Positions 17,460 to 27,817 of a stretch of DNA of 64,000 nucleotides are shown here, piece after piece. Numbering within the stretch: the stretch's first letter is position 1; each line of letters opens with the position of its first letter. Source of the stretch: Bacteroidales bacterium. GTDB lineage: Bacteria > Bacteroidota > Bacteroidia > Bacteroidales > UBA932. Both the position numbers and the translations under genes were made by a program. The stretch spans positions 27,571-91,570 of the forward strand of contig JAFZWV010000006.1 of assembly GCA_017617035.1 (NCBI GenBank), read 5' to 3'. The notes below the pieces were generated by a model. The model did no database searches and was not told the DNA's origin. It worked only from the letters and a program-made list of their open reading frames with translations.

Positions 17460-18554
17460 ATGAAAGACATTAAGAACATATCTATCATCCTTCTGGCAGC
17501 AGCCCTTTCGATGGCGGCTTGTACCAGTGTGGAACCGGACAATCCATCCAATATAGTCCGTTTCCAGACTGCTAATTACAAGCCCGCCAAGGCCGCGTCT
17601 ACTAAGGCTCCGGAAGACTACGCCGACTCTCATGCCGGTGTGCCGTTCGGTGTCTATGCGTGGTATAAGGCTGATGATCCAGCCGAGAATACGATCTTCA
17701 TGAACAACCAAAAGGTGTCTTATAAAGCAGAAGATCACCTTTGGGCACCAGAAGGAACAACTTACTACTGGCCGACTGCCGGTAGCTTGGATTTCATCTG
17801 CTATTCGCCTTGGAGTGAGACGCCTCCAGTGATTGGCGAGAATAGCATAGTCTACACAGGTTGGAATGTCTACGCCAATCCTGATGTCGACCTGCTGTTC
17901 GCCGACAAGGCGACGGGCCTCTCGAGGAACGCCCAAAACTATTACTACAACGGAGTGCCAGTTTTGTTCCGTCACTCCCTCGCGCGCGTGTACTTTATTA
18001 TCAAGTTAGCGTACAGCGAAATAACCGCCGATACCGGCGACAAGACCAAGTGGGAAGTTACGGTCAACCAGGTCACTCTCAAAGACCTTAAGACTACCGG
18101 AGATCTCACCCTCAACCTCGAGGAAGGGGAGTGGAAACAACCTGATAGCGGAGTGTGGACGCCCAATGACTCTAAGACAGATCTGTCGATTGATTGTTCG
18201 GGACTTACTGTGTTTGCCGATACAACCAGACAGAAAGTCTGCGAGCCTTTCCTCGTGATGCCTCAGGCCCTCGATCAGGGCCAGAAACTGGCGCTTAACC
18301 TTACTATCAAGACATGGAGGGATACCGGTAGCGGATATCCTACAGAGCCATTCATTACGGAATCTGATGTGCTCGTTGATGCCGGTCTTGGAAGCACCTC
18401 CCTCACCAAATGGGGAATTAACCAGACTATCAGGTATAATCTGGTACTCATACCTAGCCGTGCAGGTAGTATAGATACCCCGGCGGAAATCACCTTCGAT
18501 CCGGCAGTATCTGAGTGGGAAAACATTAATACTGAAGCGGAAGTTTATTTATAG
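17460..18554 (+). CDS. Fimbrillin-type lipoprotein 6
   Basis: 364 aa, lipobox SMAAC (Cys21). Landmarks: FQTANYKPAKAAS, GVYAWYKADDPAENT, YYWPTAGSLDFICYSP (T replaces the usual Lys after WP), GVPVLFRHSLARVYF, and C-terminal TFDPAVSEW. Only one base separates it from the next gene. It belongs with paralogues 5 and 7 (the YAW subfamily). Confidence 0.85.
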   Translation: MKDIKNISIILLAAALSMAACTSVEPDNPSNIVRFQTANYKPAKAASTKAPEDYADSHAGVPFGVYAWYKADDPAENTIFMNNQKVSYKAEDHLWAPEGTTYYWPTAGSLDFICYSPWSETPPVIGENSIVYTGWNVYANPDVDLLFADKATGLSRNAQNYYYNGVPVLFRHSLARVYFIIKLAYSEITADTGDKTKWEVTVNQVTLKDLKTTGDLTLNLEEGEWKQPDSGVWTPNDSKTDLSIDCSGLTVFADTTRQKVCEPFLVMPQALDQGQKLALNLTIKTWRDTGSGYPTEPFITESDVLVDAGLGSTSLTKWGINQTIRYNLVLIPSRAGSIDTPAEITFDPAVSEWENINTEAEVYL

Positions 18555-18555
18555 T

Positions 18556-19653
18556 ATGAAGAAGTTTTTTGTGATTATTTTGGCGATGGCTTTGCTTATG
18601 GCAGCGTGCTCTACTGTAGAGCGCGATGACTACGTCGTCGATAATCACATAACCTTCCAGACCGCAAATGCTCCCACTAAAGTAAGCGGACGAGTATTCC
18701 CATTCGATGAGACATTCTCCGTTTATGCATGGACAAAAGCCTCTATTCTTCCCGACTTCCTGTTCATGGATAATGTGACCATCAAGTACGACGAAGAAAA
18801 GAGCACTTGGGTCCCTCAGGGCAATCCTTATTATTGGCCCAGGAACGCTACCGTAGACTTCCTGGCTTATTATCCCACCGGCTTTGAGGGCTTGTCCGTA
18901 ACGGCAGATAAGCTTACTTATACCGGTGTCGATGTACAGACACTTCAGCGTGATTTGATGTATTCCGAAAAGGCTGTTGGTTATACCAGCACTGTTACAG
19001 AAGTTGAAGACGGAATCAGCTCGGTGGAAGGCGTGCCTATCGTATTCCATCACTCCCTCTCGAAGGTTATGATAGTCGCTGAACTCGCATACAATCATAA
19101 GGTGGCAGACGATGGGACCGTTACCGATTGGGAAGTAAGCATCAATAGCGTAAAGGTCGACAGTATTTTCACTTCTGGAAGCGCTGAATTCGTATTGGCT
19201 GACACTCCGGACAGAGGCCTTGTTAGTTGGGTTAAACCTTCCGGTAATGTTTGGACTCACGATGATGCTGTAATGTCTGTCAGCGGCAGTGTTTCAGGAG
19301 ATATTATACCGGGAAATACATACACTGTAATTGATGCATTCTACGTTCTGCCGCAGGCTCTGACTGCCGGACACGACCAGAAGTTGACCATCAATCTCAC
19401 GGTTAAAACAATACGCAACGGATCTGAGGTGTTGTCAGAGACCTTCAACCGTTCTGCATACCTGCATTCCAACGCCCTCCCGGCGTGGGAAATCAATCAC
19501 GCATACACATATCGCCTCCTTCTCTGCCCGGCGTCCTCGAACGGCAACGGTGGAAGTGCCACCGATCCCGACCTCAGCGATGCGATTATTACATTTGCAC
19601 CTTCTGTTGGTGGATGGCAGGGAATAGGCGTAGAAACCTCGATTGAATTTTAA
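18556..19653 (+). CDS. Fimbrillin-type lipoprotein 7
   Basis: 365 aa, lipobox LMAAC (Cys18). Landmarks: FQTANAPTKVSGRVF, SVYAWTKAS, YYWPRNATVDFLAYYP, GVPIVFHHSLSKVMI and C-terminal TFAPSVGGW (Ala-Pro-Ser where others have Asp-Pro-Ala). It starts one base after the previous stop and ends 4 bases before the next ATG, so the block 17460-21241 is very tightly packed, unlike the earlier fimbrillin genes with 25-85-base gaps. Probably a minor subunit. Confidence 0.8.
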   Translation: MKKFFVIILAMALLMAACSTVERDDYVVDNHITFQTANAPTKVSGRVFPFDETFSVYAWTKASILPDFLFMDNVTIKYDEEKSTWVPQGNPYYWPRNATVDFLAYYPTGFEGLSVTADKLTYTGVDVQTLQRDLMYSEKAVGYTSTVTEVEDGISSVEGVPIVFHHSLSKVMIVAELAYNHKVADDGTVTDWEVSINSVKVDSIFTSGSAEFVLADTPDRGLVSWVKPSGNVWTHDDAVMSVSGSVSGDIIPGNTYTVIDAFYVLPQALTAGHDQKLTINLTVKTIRNGSEVLSETFNRSAYLHSNALPAWEINHAYTYRLLLCPASSNGNGGSATDPDLSDAIITFAPSVGGWQGIGVETSIEF

Positions 19654-19657
19654 GGAA

Positions 19658-21241
19658 ATGAAGAAGTCTGGAATCATACTGTTTGCATTTGCACTAATGA
19701 CCTTGGGCTGTGTGAAGGACAAGGGCTTTGAAGCGGTATACGCCGACGAGTATATCTCGCTTGACGCGGCTCCGGGCGCGACTAAGGGCTTTCTTAATAC
19801 CAATGGTCTTCTGGTCGATGGGACAAAGTTCCAGATGTTCGACTATCTGTCTGGTTATAACGGCACCATTAGCGGACATTCCCTAGGCGCTGAATTCGAG
19901 TACTTCTCCAATACACTGACCTATAAGTCCGATGCAACCGGCTGGAAATGGCTCTTCGGAAATGTCGCCAGTCCGGACAGCTACAAATGGACAAGAACGG
20001 GAACTCACCACTTCTTCGGGTGGATGCTTAAGGACGCTACCGGCGGCGCTTCGGATCTTCAGAGCGACACCTTCTTCAGCACCTGGACCCCGGGGACCAA
20101 GAGCCTTACTGTAGCAAAGACACTCACCATCGATTCTCCTCAATACGATTTCCTGTATTCCGACGTCATCCCGGTAGATGTCATTGGAGATGGTATCCCG
20201 TCTTCTGTAGCCATACCGATGAGCCACCTTTTCGGTGCGATAGGTATAACAGTGAAGAATACCTCCGATCTGGATATTGTCGTCAACAGCATAAGGCTTA
20301 AGAATTTCCCCGCAAGCGGAACTGCGACCCTGACTTATGATATGGAGGATGGCGTGAACGTGGCTCATCCTAACCCCACCTCTGCTGGGATGTATTCCTA
20401 TTGGGATAATCAGATTACGACTCCGTTCACCTTGTACAATAAGGATCATGCCCAGGCGGGAAAGACATATGACGGACTGACGGGAACGGACATTACTTCC
20501 ACCGGTCAACCCCAATTCAAGCTGGCCTGGCCTATGACTTTCGGCGCACTTGAACCCATCAAGGACCATGATGACGATGACGGTAATCCGGTCTGGACAT
20601 CATCATCTCCTTTGATTGAAGTTAATTATTCGGAGGCAGGAGGATCCGCCGGTTCTACAACCTTCCGTTTCCCTAAGGCGGATAATGCAAAGGCAGCTAT
20701 TTCAGCCGGTAAAAAGACTCAACTCAACCTGACTTTCGCCAATAAGCAGGTTATCCTGAGTTACGATTATCTTCCCTGGGACTATAAAGAATTCCCGATG
20801 GCTTTCGAGGAGGACGCTATCTCCACGACTCAGCTCAAGTTTACCGAGAATACTTTCATCTCACTTCCCAAAGTAACTGATGCGAGTGGTAAACATGATG
20901 TTATCCAGTTAACGGCTTCTTCTACCGAGGGAAGCTATATAGCAAAGGGAACCTTCAAGGCCTATACTCCGGTCAATGCCCGACTTATAGTTACTTTGGG
21001 CGGTAACGGAGAGGACTTTGAGGTAAGCCTTGACAGCGGAGACACGCAAACGGGCGGTAACTCATCCATTACGATTGACCCCCATCGCGACGGTGGACTT
21101 ATCTCGCTTAGAATCAAGCCCCATGGTACTCCTAAGAGCGGTAGTAAGTGTTATCTTCACTTCTCTGTTCTTAATGGAAATCGTGAGTCAGATGCGGATA
21201 CGGAAATCAACCGCGATAATTACATGATAGTCATACCTTAA
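19658..21241 (+). CDS. Fimbrillin-type lipoprotein 8 (large, divergent)
   Basis: 527 aa from the ATG at 19658, which places a lipobox TLGC at Cys18; an upstream TTG at 19643 lies inside the previous gene. Similarity to the other paralogues is weaker: DAAPGATKGFL (TK site), HHFFGWMLKDA instead of the WPK strand, and IPMSHLFGAIGITVKN in place of GVPTLFHHALAKV. It has an additional C-terminal domain of about 130 residues (from TQLKFTENTFISLP) ending in beta strands. By size and place, after the main subunits and before the big adhesin-like genes, it may be a tip-proximal adaptor, which is inference. Confidence 0.7.
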   Translation: MKKSGIILFAFALMTLGCVKDKGFEAVYADEYISLDAAPGATKGFLNTNGLLVDGTKFQMFDYLSGYNGTISGHSLGAEFEYFSNTLTYKSDATGWKWLFGNVASPDSYKWTRTGTHHFFGWMLKDATGGASDLQSDTFFSTWTPGTKSLTVAKTLTIDSPQYDFLYSDVIPVDVIGDGIPSSVAIPMSHLFGAIGITVKNTSDLDIVVNSIRLKNFPASGTATLTYDMEDGVNVAHPNPTSAGMYSYWDNQITTPFTLYNKDHAQAGKTYDGLTGTDITSTGQPQFKLAWPMTFGALEPIKDHDDDDGNPVWTSSSPLIEVNYSEAGGSAGSTTFRFPKADNAKAAISAGKKTQLNLTFANKQVILSYDYLPWDYKEFPMAFEEDAISTTQLKFTENTFISLPKVTDASGKHDVIQLTASSTEGSYIAKGTFKAYTPVNARLIVTLGGNGEDFEVSLDSGDTQTGGNSSITIDPHRDGGLISLRIKPHGTPKSGSKCYLHFSVLNGNRESDADTEINRDNYMIVIP

Positions 21242-21256
21242 AAAATAAGAACACTT

Positions 21257-23911
21257 ATGAAGTTATTCAGAAAGATATTGATGATCGCCGCTCTGGCGGC
21301 TCCTCTTCAGGCGTGTTCTATAAAGGAGGAATTGCCTCAGGAGGAACTTCCAGGCATAACTCTCCGTTTCTTTACTGGAGACGGATTCGATGTGAAGTCG
21401 GATTCGGGCTATGAACCCAAGAACGGTGAAGATGTGTGGAATGAGAATATACTGTCTTCAGTTGAGTACTTCCTGTATCAGGATGGAAAAACTGATCAAG
21501 ACGCTGTGTTCCATGGATACTTGCAGAACGTAACCAGAAGGGCTCCGTATTCAATTCCTATGACGGACCTCGACGTCAGGAATATTCTCTGCCCCGGTAA
21601 TGCAAGATATTTTGAAGTATATGCTATCGCTAACTACTCCCGGATAGTGCCGGCGGCGACTCCAGGCAACTCGGAGGATCTTACCGGGACATCAGTCCCC
21701 ACCCTCGAAGCTCTCACCAAAGAACTTGAGATGGTTCAGCTCAGCGGTACAGGGGAAGATGTGGTATCCAATCAGCCCAACTTCCTTATGTCTACCGAGG
21801 AAGCGCTGCGTGTTGGGCCTGTTAAAAAGAGTCAGACAACGATTGCGGAAACCAGGGTTGATCTTAAAAGAGTGGCGTCCAAGCTCTCGATAGTCGTAAG
21901 AATTGTCCCTCAGGTGACTTTCTACAATAAAACCAAGATTGGCGAGATGACTATCGACAGGGAAGAACTTTGGGAGCCTCGTTTCAACGAGTCTACCATT
22001 TATCTTGTGAACGGTGCGCTTGAAGGTCAGGTTAGCGGTGAACCCCTTTCTTCTTCGGACTTGTATGAGCATGCTCCGATATACTTCGATATGTCCAAGG
22101 GAGAGAGTCATTCTTTCTCGGAATGGAAGCTTAGGACCAATGTCGACGGAGAACCTGTGGACTCACTTGGCAATGTCATTGATGAGAATAACGATGTCGA
22201 CCCTATCTACGATGAAGTCACCAGCACCGATTACTTCTATCCTGCAAGGACTCCTTTCTACAGTTATCCCCAGAAGTGGTTTTATGGATCGGATGAAGAG
22301 CCTTATCTTAAGCTTGTGATACCTTGGGACCGAGTCGAATATATCCAGGAAGGCGGTAATACGGTAAGGAAGGTACGGCAGAGTAAGCAGTACTACTATC
22401 GCGTTTACTGCCCCGGAAGCACTGGCGACGGGGTGACCTGCGATGCTGAGTTCCTTCGTAACCATTGGTATAAAGTTATCCTGAATGTCGGTATTCTGGG
22501 AAGTGAAACCGATGGCGGAGAGATTATTATTACCGGCTCATATTTCGTTGCAGATTGGCAGGAGCGTGAATCCTCCAGTGGCGGCGGTGGTTCGGAAGGA
22601 ACGGTTGAAAATGACTCCGATAAGGAGGCGGAGATCAAGGGTGCACGCTACCTGTTTGTCAATAAAGATACGCTCTATCTTTATAATATCAACAGCCTGC
22701 AGATCCCTTATACGACTTCGGACCCGTGTGAGATTGTGAATTTCAGCGGAGATAGATATATCTTCTCCGGATCGACAAAAACTCTGCAATCTATCATAAA
22801 CAAAGCGGATTGGTCAGTTTCACTCGACCTTATTACCAACCAGACCGGAGCTCATATTTCGTTCAATCATGTGCTTGACAACGATTTGAATGGAACGACC
22901 TATGATGTGTCTGAGTATACATTCCGTTTCCGTCTCAGGCAAATCAGCAACACCGACTACTATAAAGATTTAGTAATCATCCAGTCGCCTGCAATCAAAA
23001 TTGACCTGGAGCGAAATGACGTTACTACATCTCCATATTCAGCATATGTCAACGGTGGTACGGTGAGCGGTAATAGTCCCACTTGGAGCCTGGGATCTGT
23101 GCCAGGAAGCGGTACCAGCTCAAACAATAACTACAATATGGTTATTATTGAGACCACCGTTCTTCCATATGATTCAGATTTTATGCTTGGTGACCCCCGC
23201 ACGACTTATATTGACAATTTAAATTTCTCAAAGAGCGGCAATAATTACACTGATACATGGCCAACTGTAACAGGTGTAAACAGGAGTGATCCTGATACAA
23301 GATGGAGTAAAAGCAGTCCCTGCGTTCAAGGAGGAAGCAACAGGCAATTAAGTTACTATCGTCCGGCTATCCCGGGATCGGAGGCAGATGCAACAATCGC
23401 ACCTATATTCAGGATTGCTTCTTCGCGAGGAGCAACCCAGCCGATGTCCTATGCAAATGCCTTCCGTCGTTGCGCCTCATACCAGGAATATGGGTATCCT
23501 GCAGGACGTTGGCGTCTCCCTACCGTTGCTGAGATACATTATATTGCCAAGCTGAATGCCGACGGGAAAATCGAGCGCTTGTTGGGAGGAGAGAAAATTA
23601 CGATTAACAACCAGCAGCAATCATCGTCATACCAGGCCTCAAAAACTAATTCAAACTGTTATACCGATTATTGGTGCAATAGTGGTTATATGCGTGTATA
23701 TGACGGAGTGGATTCCAACTGGGTTACCAACAACGGCGGCGTCTTACCGGCTCCTGATTTGGGTACAGATACCGCAAGTTTGACTAATGGCACCACCAAA
23801 TATGTGCGCTGTGTCTACGACGACTGGTATTGGAACGGGATCAAGTATCAGGGAACTGATGTTTCTACAATCTCGAGCAAAACCACTTTTACTTGGGGCG
23901 ATCTTCAATAA
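21257..23911 (+). CDS. Large fimbrial-tip candidate with C-terminal lectin-like module
   Basis: 884 aa, lipobox LQAC (Cys20). The N-terminal ~430 residues look like the adhesin arms of Bacteroidales tip proteins (FimE/Mfa-type, DUF4906-like): LRFFTGDGFDVKS, SSVEYFLYQDG, VDLKRVASKLSIVVRI. A Gly/Ser linker (SSSGGGGSEG) follows. The C-terminal ~150 residues hold RCASYQEYGYPAGRWRLPTV and a Cys-flanked end (YVRCVYDDWYW), like the DUF1566/Fib_succ_major fold that resembles C-type lectins. An adhesin role is inference from architecture and operon position. The family call is uncertain. Confidence 0.65.
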   Translation: MKLFRKILMIAALAAPLQACSIKEELPQEELPGITLRFFTGDGFDVKSDSGYEPKNGEDVWNENILSSVEYFLYQDGKTDQDAVFHGYLQNVTRRAPYSIPMTDLDVRNILCPGNARYFEVYAIANYSRIVPAATPGNSEDLTGTSVPTLEALTKELEMVQLSGTGEDVVSNQPNFLMSTEEALRVGPVKKSQTTIAETRVDLKRVASKLSIVVRIVPQVTFYNKTKIGEMTIDREELWEPRFNESTIYLVNGALEGQVSGEPLSSSDLYEHAPIYFDMSKGESHSFSEWKLRTNVDGEPVDSLGNVIDENNDVDPIYDEVTSTDYFYPARTPFYSYPQKWFYGSDEEPYLKLVIPWDRVEYIQEGGNTVRKVRQSKQYYYRVYCPGSTGDGVTCDAEFLRNHWYKVILNVGILGSETDGGEIIITGSYFVADWQERESSSGGGGSEGTVENDSDKEAEIKGARYLFVNKDTLYLYNINSLQIPYTTSDPCEIVNFSGDRYIFSGSTKTLQSIINKADWSVSLDLITNQTGAHISFNHVLDNDLNGTTYDVSEYTFRFRLRQISNTDYYKDLVIIQSPAIKIDLERNDVTTSPYSAYVNGGTVSGNSPTWSLGSVPGSGTSSNNNYNMVIIETTVLPYDSDFMLGDPRTTYIDNLNFSKSGNNYTDTWPTVTGVNRSDPDTRWSKSSPCVQGGSNRQLSYYRPAIPGSEADATIAPIFRIASSRGATQPMSYANAFRRCASYQEYGYPAGRWRLPTVAEIHYIAKLNADGKIERLLGGEKITINNQQQSSSYQASKTNSNCYTDYWCNSGYMRVYDGVDSNWVTNNGGVLPAPDLGTDTASLTNGTTKYVRCVYDDWYWNGIKYQGTDVSTISSKTTFTWGDLQ

Positions 23912-23927
23912 AAACTGATGGGAACGT

Positions 23928-26735
23928 ATGAGTAAGGTATATAAATACATATTTTTATTGGCCACTACACTTGCGGTTTTATCCTCTTGTGTCCAGGAAA
24001 TAGAAAGACCTCTTCCCGGCAGTGACCTCCCCTATCCTGAAGGAGGGAAGGCCGTTATTGAGGTGAGCGCGCTTTTCCCTGGCGAGATCCGCACCAAGGC
24101 TATGGCTGATGCCCCGCAGGGCATTACGAGCATGCGAGTCGCGGTATTCGGTAGCTCAGGCTTCCTTAAGGAGGTTCAGGACGTAGACTTGAACGATGGA
24201 TATTTCCAGTCTGCCACTGCAAATGGGGCTCTATATCGATTCAGGGTAAAGCTTACTCTTACCGATAGTAAAAGATTGCGCGTTCACGTCATAGCCAATA
24301 TGCCTTCAGAGATTACTTTCCCGTGGAAGGGTGAGGATGAGGTGATGAGGCGCTACGCCTATACCGAAGGGACTCAGGATGCTTACTGGTGTCGTTTTGT
24401 CCTGACGAACGGATTGGAACTCAAGAAAGAGTATGTCGATTCGACCGATTCCTTCGAATACGTCAAGGATGGCGATTACTATATGGTGACAGACGAAGTT
24501 ACAACTGCTTTCACCAACCTGCCGCTATTAAGAAACTTCGCAAAAGTTTCAGTTGAATCCACTACGCCTCAGCTGATTCTTAATCCGACAACTACCATGG
24601 CTATCATCAACAAGCCCAGGTATGGTAGTATTGCCCCATGTCTGTCGACGGGAGGATTCGTGGAGAATTATTACCAGCGTCAGTATTCTTGGCTTAGGGC
24701 GAACTATGACGGGTTCTCTCCGATAGATACGGCTCTGGTAAACAAAAATCCTGATGAACCTGGTATTTTCGTTTCAAGCACCGTCTCAGGTAACGTTATC
24801 AATGGCGGTGATTTCATGTATGAGAGGCCGAGAGAAACTGCTACTCCGACATATATGATCATCCATGGTAAGTACCGTAAACTGCAGGATGGCAAGCTTC
24901 TTTCGGATTGGAAGAGTACTAATTTGCCAGAAGCCCAGCGCTATCCGAACAACGCAGATGATTGGCTCGTTCCTGAAGGGGAAGCGATAGACGGTTATTA
25001 CAAAATCGACTTTATGGACACCTCAGGTTATTACGCAATCTTCCGTAATTTCCGATATCATATACGTATAACGGGCGTTTCGAAGGCTGGAGCCGAGACT
25101 CCTGGCGCTGCGGGTTCTACGGGCGGTACAGGTGATATCTCTTCCAGTACTGAAGCACAAGGCCTGACAGATATCTCCGACGGTTACGGCCGAATCGCCG
25201 TGAGTTATGTTGAGATGACCCTTGTGAACCAGCATCCGGTGATTGAACTGAAATATAAGTTTATTCCCGATGTAGATGAGGGAGATGTCCCGGATAACAG
25301 ACTTGTCTCAGAAGATGGACCGGTTACTATTGAGATCCAGGAACGTTCGGGCCCTGTAAATGTTTTTGCAAGTACTTTCGATAGCGGGGTGGCGAGTGGC
25401 ACCGAGATAGGAGATGCATCAAAAGGAAAAATAAGAGTTCTTTCCGGTACTGATGCCGAAGGTTATCGTACTATTCAATTCACGACAAATGCCCCCAGTT
25501 CAATTGACAGGGCCTCGCAGGTAGTCCGTATAGTTGGGCGTATTGACCAGCACCGCACCATTTCCCGTGATGTGAAGTACTACCTTATGGAAAAGCAGGA
25601 CATGACGGTTACTTGTGAAGCTGACGAGCCGGCTATGGGTTATGAACTTAATGAAGTGGAAAGAGTCGCTGGAGCAGGCGTGAATGTCAAGATAAAGATT
25701 CCCATACTTTTGCCGGAATCTATGTTCCCCTTGATATTCCATATTGAGTCGGATCAGCTCAGTATTACCCCCAATACCGCTAAGTATACTACTGAAAACC
25801 TTCCTGTGGAGAGCGGAGAAAGTATTTGTACCGGGAAAGAAGGCGTCAGAACTTTCCACTATGTGAGGACTCTGAGTTATTCCGAGTATAATTCGTTGGT
25901 TGATAATAACGGAAAAACTTTCGTTTGTCACTTCAAGACAAATAAAGACATCAGCGCAAGTGCGGTATATGTCACCAACGAGTACTTTAATAAGGGCAGT
26001 AGTTCATTCACTAATTATCATTTGTTCAACTTCAAGAACATGCAGTTCTCCAATTATAGGGCTGCGGCGAATGACCAGACGCTGACTTTCACCTTCAGCC
26101 GCGATGATGAGGACAATAGCGGGGCTAGAGTAGTAAAAGTTACTCTGGATGGTTTAACCGTACGTGGAAACGGGTGGTCTGAGATATCAGCGGATGACGG
26201 AGAATACTCATGGACCATACCCTCCGGTAGTTCGTCCGCTACTCTTAATCTCAGGACAACGGCTACGGACTACTCCATCATGCTCGAAGCTTTCGATGGC
26301 TCTACCGGAAAAGCAATTTATCATCCTGCGGATATCTATAATATGGATTATCTGGAGGCTGATCTGCAGATCAATAATACTAACTACAATCAAAATTCGA
26401 TTACTGAGGCAGGAGTCTCGTTTGCCTTTACAAATGTAACCGGAGGAGGCAATAACAATAATAGATATAAGACATTCGGTAGCGGCACATATTACAGTAC
26501 GACGCCGGGAAGTGTTCTTATCACGGCCCCGTCCAATTATATGATTACTGCTATTGAAATAACTTATTCCGGCACTTATAGCTCTCAGACAGTTACTTAC
26601 GATCCTGCAGGCACTTCAAGTGATAAGAACAGCTGGTACGGCAGAAGCAACTCTGTGACTGTAACGATGGCAGGTTCCAGAAATAACTCCAACCGAGTTA
26701 CCAGAATCAAGGTGACCGCCGAGGTTAATAACTGA
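23928..26735 (+). CDS. Large fimbrial-tip candidate lipoprotein (DUF4906-like)
   Basis: 935 aa, lipobox LSSC (Cys21). The N-terminus resembles fimbrillin precursors (EVSALFPGEIRTKAMADAP with an RTK site, MRVAVFGSSGFLKEVQDVDL), and FTNLPLLRNFAKVSVEST is a degenerate form of the central fimbrillin motif. A long Ig-like middle section follows, then a C-terminal domain with repeated NNNNRYKTFGSGTYYSTTPGS and IKVTAEVNN. It is last in the operon, where Bacteroidales put tip adhesins. Family call tentative; no catalytic site seen. Confidence 0.65.
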   Translation: MSKVYKYIFLLATTLAVLSSCVQEIERPLPGSDLPYPEGGKAVIEVSALFPGEIRTKAMADAPQGITSMRVAVFGSSGFLKEVQDVDLNDGYFQSATANGALYRFRVKLTLTDSKRLRVHVIANMPSEITFPWKGEDEVMRRYAYTEGTQDAYWCRFVLTNGLELKKEYVDSTDSFEYVKDGDYYMVTDEVTTAFTNLPLLRNFAKVSVESTTPQLILNPTTTMAIINKPRYGSIAPCLSTGGFVENYYQRQYSWLRANYDGFSPIDTALVNKNPDEPGIFVSSTVSGNVINGGDFMYERPRETATPTYMIIHGKYRKLQDGKLLSDWKSTNLPEAQRYPNNADDWLVPEGEAIDGYYKIDFMDTSGYYAIFRNFRYHIRITGVSKAGAETPGAAGSTGGTGDISSSTEAQGLTDISDGYGRIAVSYVEMTLVNQHPVIELKYKFIPDVDEGDVPDNRLVSEDGPVTIEIQERSGPVNVFASTFDSGVASGTEIGDASKGKIRVLSGTDAEGYRTIQFTTNAPSSIDRASQVVRIVGRIDQHRTISRDVKYYLMEKQDMTVTCEADEPAMGYELNEVERVAGAGVNVKIKIPILLPESMFPLIFHIESDQLSITPNTAKYTTENLPVESGESICTGKEGVRTFHYVRTLSYSEYNSLVDNNGKTFVCHFKTNKDISASAVYVTNEYFNKGSSSFTNYHLFNFKNMQFSNYRAAANDQTLTFTFSRDDEDNSGARVVKVTLDGLTVRGNGWSEISADDGEYSWTIPSGSSSATLNLRTTATDYSIMLEAFDGSTGKAIYHPADIYNMDYLEADLQINNTNYNQNSITEAGVSFAFTNVTGGGNNNNRYKTFGSGTYYSTTPGSVLITAPSNYMITAIEITYSGTYSSQTVTYDPAGTSSDKNSWYGRSNSVTVTMAGSRNNSNRVTRIKVTAEVNN

Positions 26736-26755
26736 TCTCAGCTGTTAATTGAGCG

Positions 26756-27817
26756 GTGAAGCGTCTGGTCGTCTGCACACTCATAGTAATGCTGGCGGTA
26801 GCTGGCTGCGCTGGTCGTGGCGGCGCTTTCCGCTCACCCGTCAATCTGCCGAGCCTGCCGGAATTGCTGCCCGCGCCCAAGCCGGATACGGTGATGATAC
26901 GAATAATTGGCGACGTCATGCTCCACCGCGGTCAGATTGAGGCGGCGCGGTTCAGGGCGCAAACGGTCGATAGGGCGACCGCGGGCGAGTTCGACTTCAC
27001 GCCGTTTCTGGATTCGATTGCGCCTGACCTCAGCGCCGCCGATCTCGCTATCGCGGGAATGGAGTTTACCATGGCTGGGGAGCCTTACACCGGTTACCCG
27101 ACCTTCAGCGCACCGGACTCTTACGCCGACTACATGGCCGACTGTGGAATCGACGTCTTCCTCTGCGCCAACAACCATATCCTAGATAAGGGTGTCCGCG
27201 GCCTGAAGCGCACAATCAATACTCTCGACACGCTTGAATCCCGCGGCCGTATACGCTACGCAGGCATTGCATCGCCTAAGGATACGCTGCGTAATCCGCT
27301 TATAGTCAACGTTAAAGACCAGGTCATCGCAATCATCAACTTCACCTACGGAACCAACGTCTATCCTGAACTTGATCACTACATAGTCCTTCAGCAGCGC
27401 CGCGACGAAATCCATCCACTCTTCGCCCGAGCCCGCGAACAGGGCGCCGATTTCATCCTCGTCTGCCCTCACTGGGGAGATGAATATATCCTCACCCACA
27501 ACTCCAGGCAGGAAGAATGGGCGCAGCTCCTGGCTGACGCTGGCGCAGACGCCATCGTCGGCGCCCACCCCCACGTCGTCCAGGACACGACTAACCTGAC
27601 GACCGCCGATGGTCGCCTTGTCCCTATCTATTACTCAATAGGAAACGCCGTTTCCAACATGTCCGCCCCCAATACCCAGGACGAACTGATGGTCACTTTA
27701 ACCATCTCCGAAGGAAAACTAATCTCCATTACTCACGATTGGCTCCACTGCTACCTGCCAGGCCAACTGACTGATAGTTATACGACGGTAAAGATTCCTT
27801 CGCTACGCTCGGAATGA
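26756..27817 (+). CDS. CapA-family (PGA_cap) lipoprotein
   Basis: 353 aa from a GTG at 26756, which gives a signal peptide with lipobox AVAGC. The PGA_cap metallophosphatase-like domain is clear: IRIIGDVMLHRGQIE, LAIAGMEFTMAG, VFLCANNHILDKGVRGL, VCPHWGDEYIL and DAIVGAHPHVVQD with the expected His/Asp/Asn ligands. CapA/PgsA proteins take part in poly-gamma-glutamate capsule production, but many Bacteroidota homologues have unknown substrates. The last eight residues and the stop codon are encoded by a dispersed palindromic repeat (27792-27818), so the native C-terminus has been replaced or extended. It lies 20 bases after the fimbrial operon and may be co-transcribed. Confidence 0.8.
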   Translation: MKRLVVCTLIVMLAVAGCAGRGGAFRSPVNLPSLPELLPAPKPDTVMIRIIGDVMLHRGQIEAARFRAQTVDRATAGEFDFTPFLDSIAPDLSAADLAIAGMEFTMAGEPYTGYPTFSAPDSYADYMADCGIDVFLCANNHILDKGVRGLKRTINTLDTLESRGRIRYAGIASPKDTLRNPLIVNVKDQVIAIINFTYGTNVYPELDHYIVLQQRRDEIHPLFARAREQGADFILVCPHWGDEYILTHNSRQEEWAQLLADAGADAIVGAHPHVVQDTTNLTTADGRLVPIYYSIGNAVSNMSAPNTQDELMVTLTISEGKLISITHDWLHCYLPGQLTDSYTTVKIPSLRSE

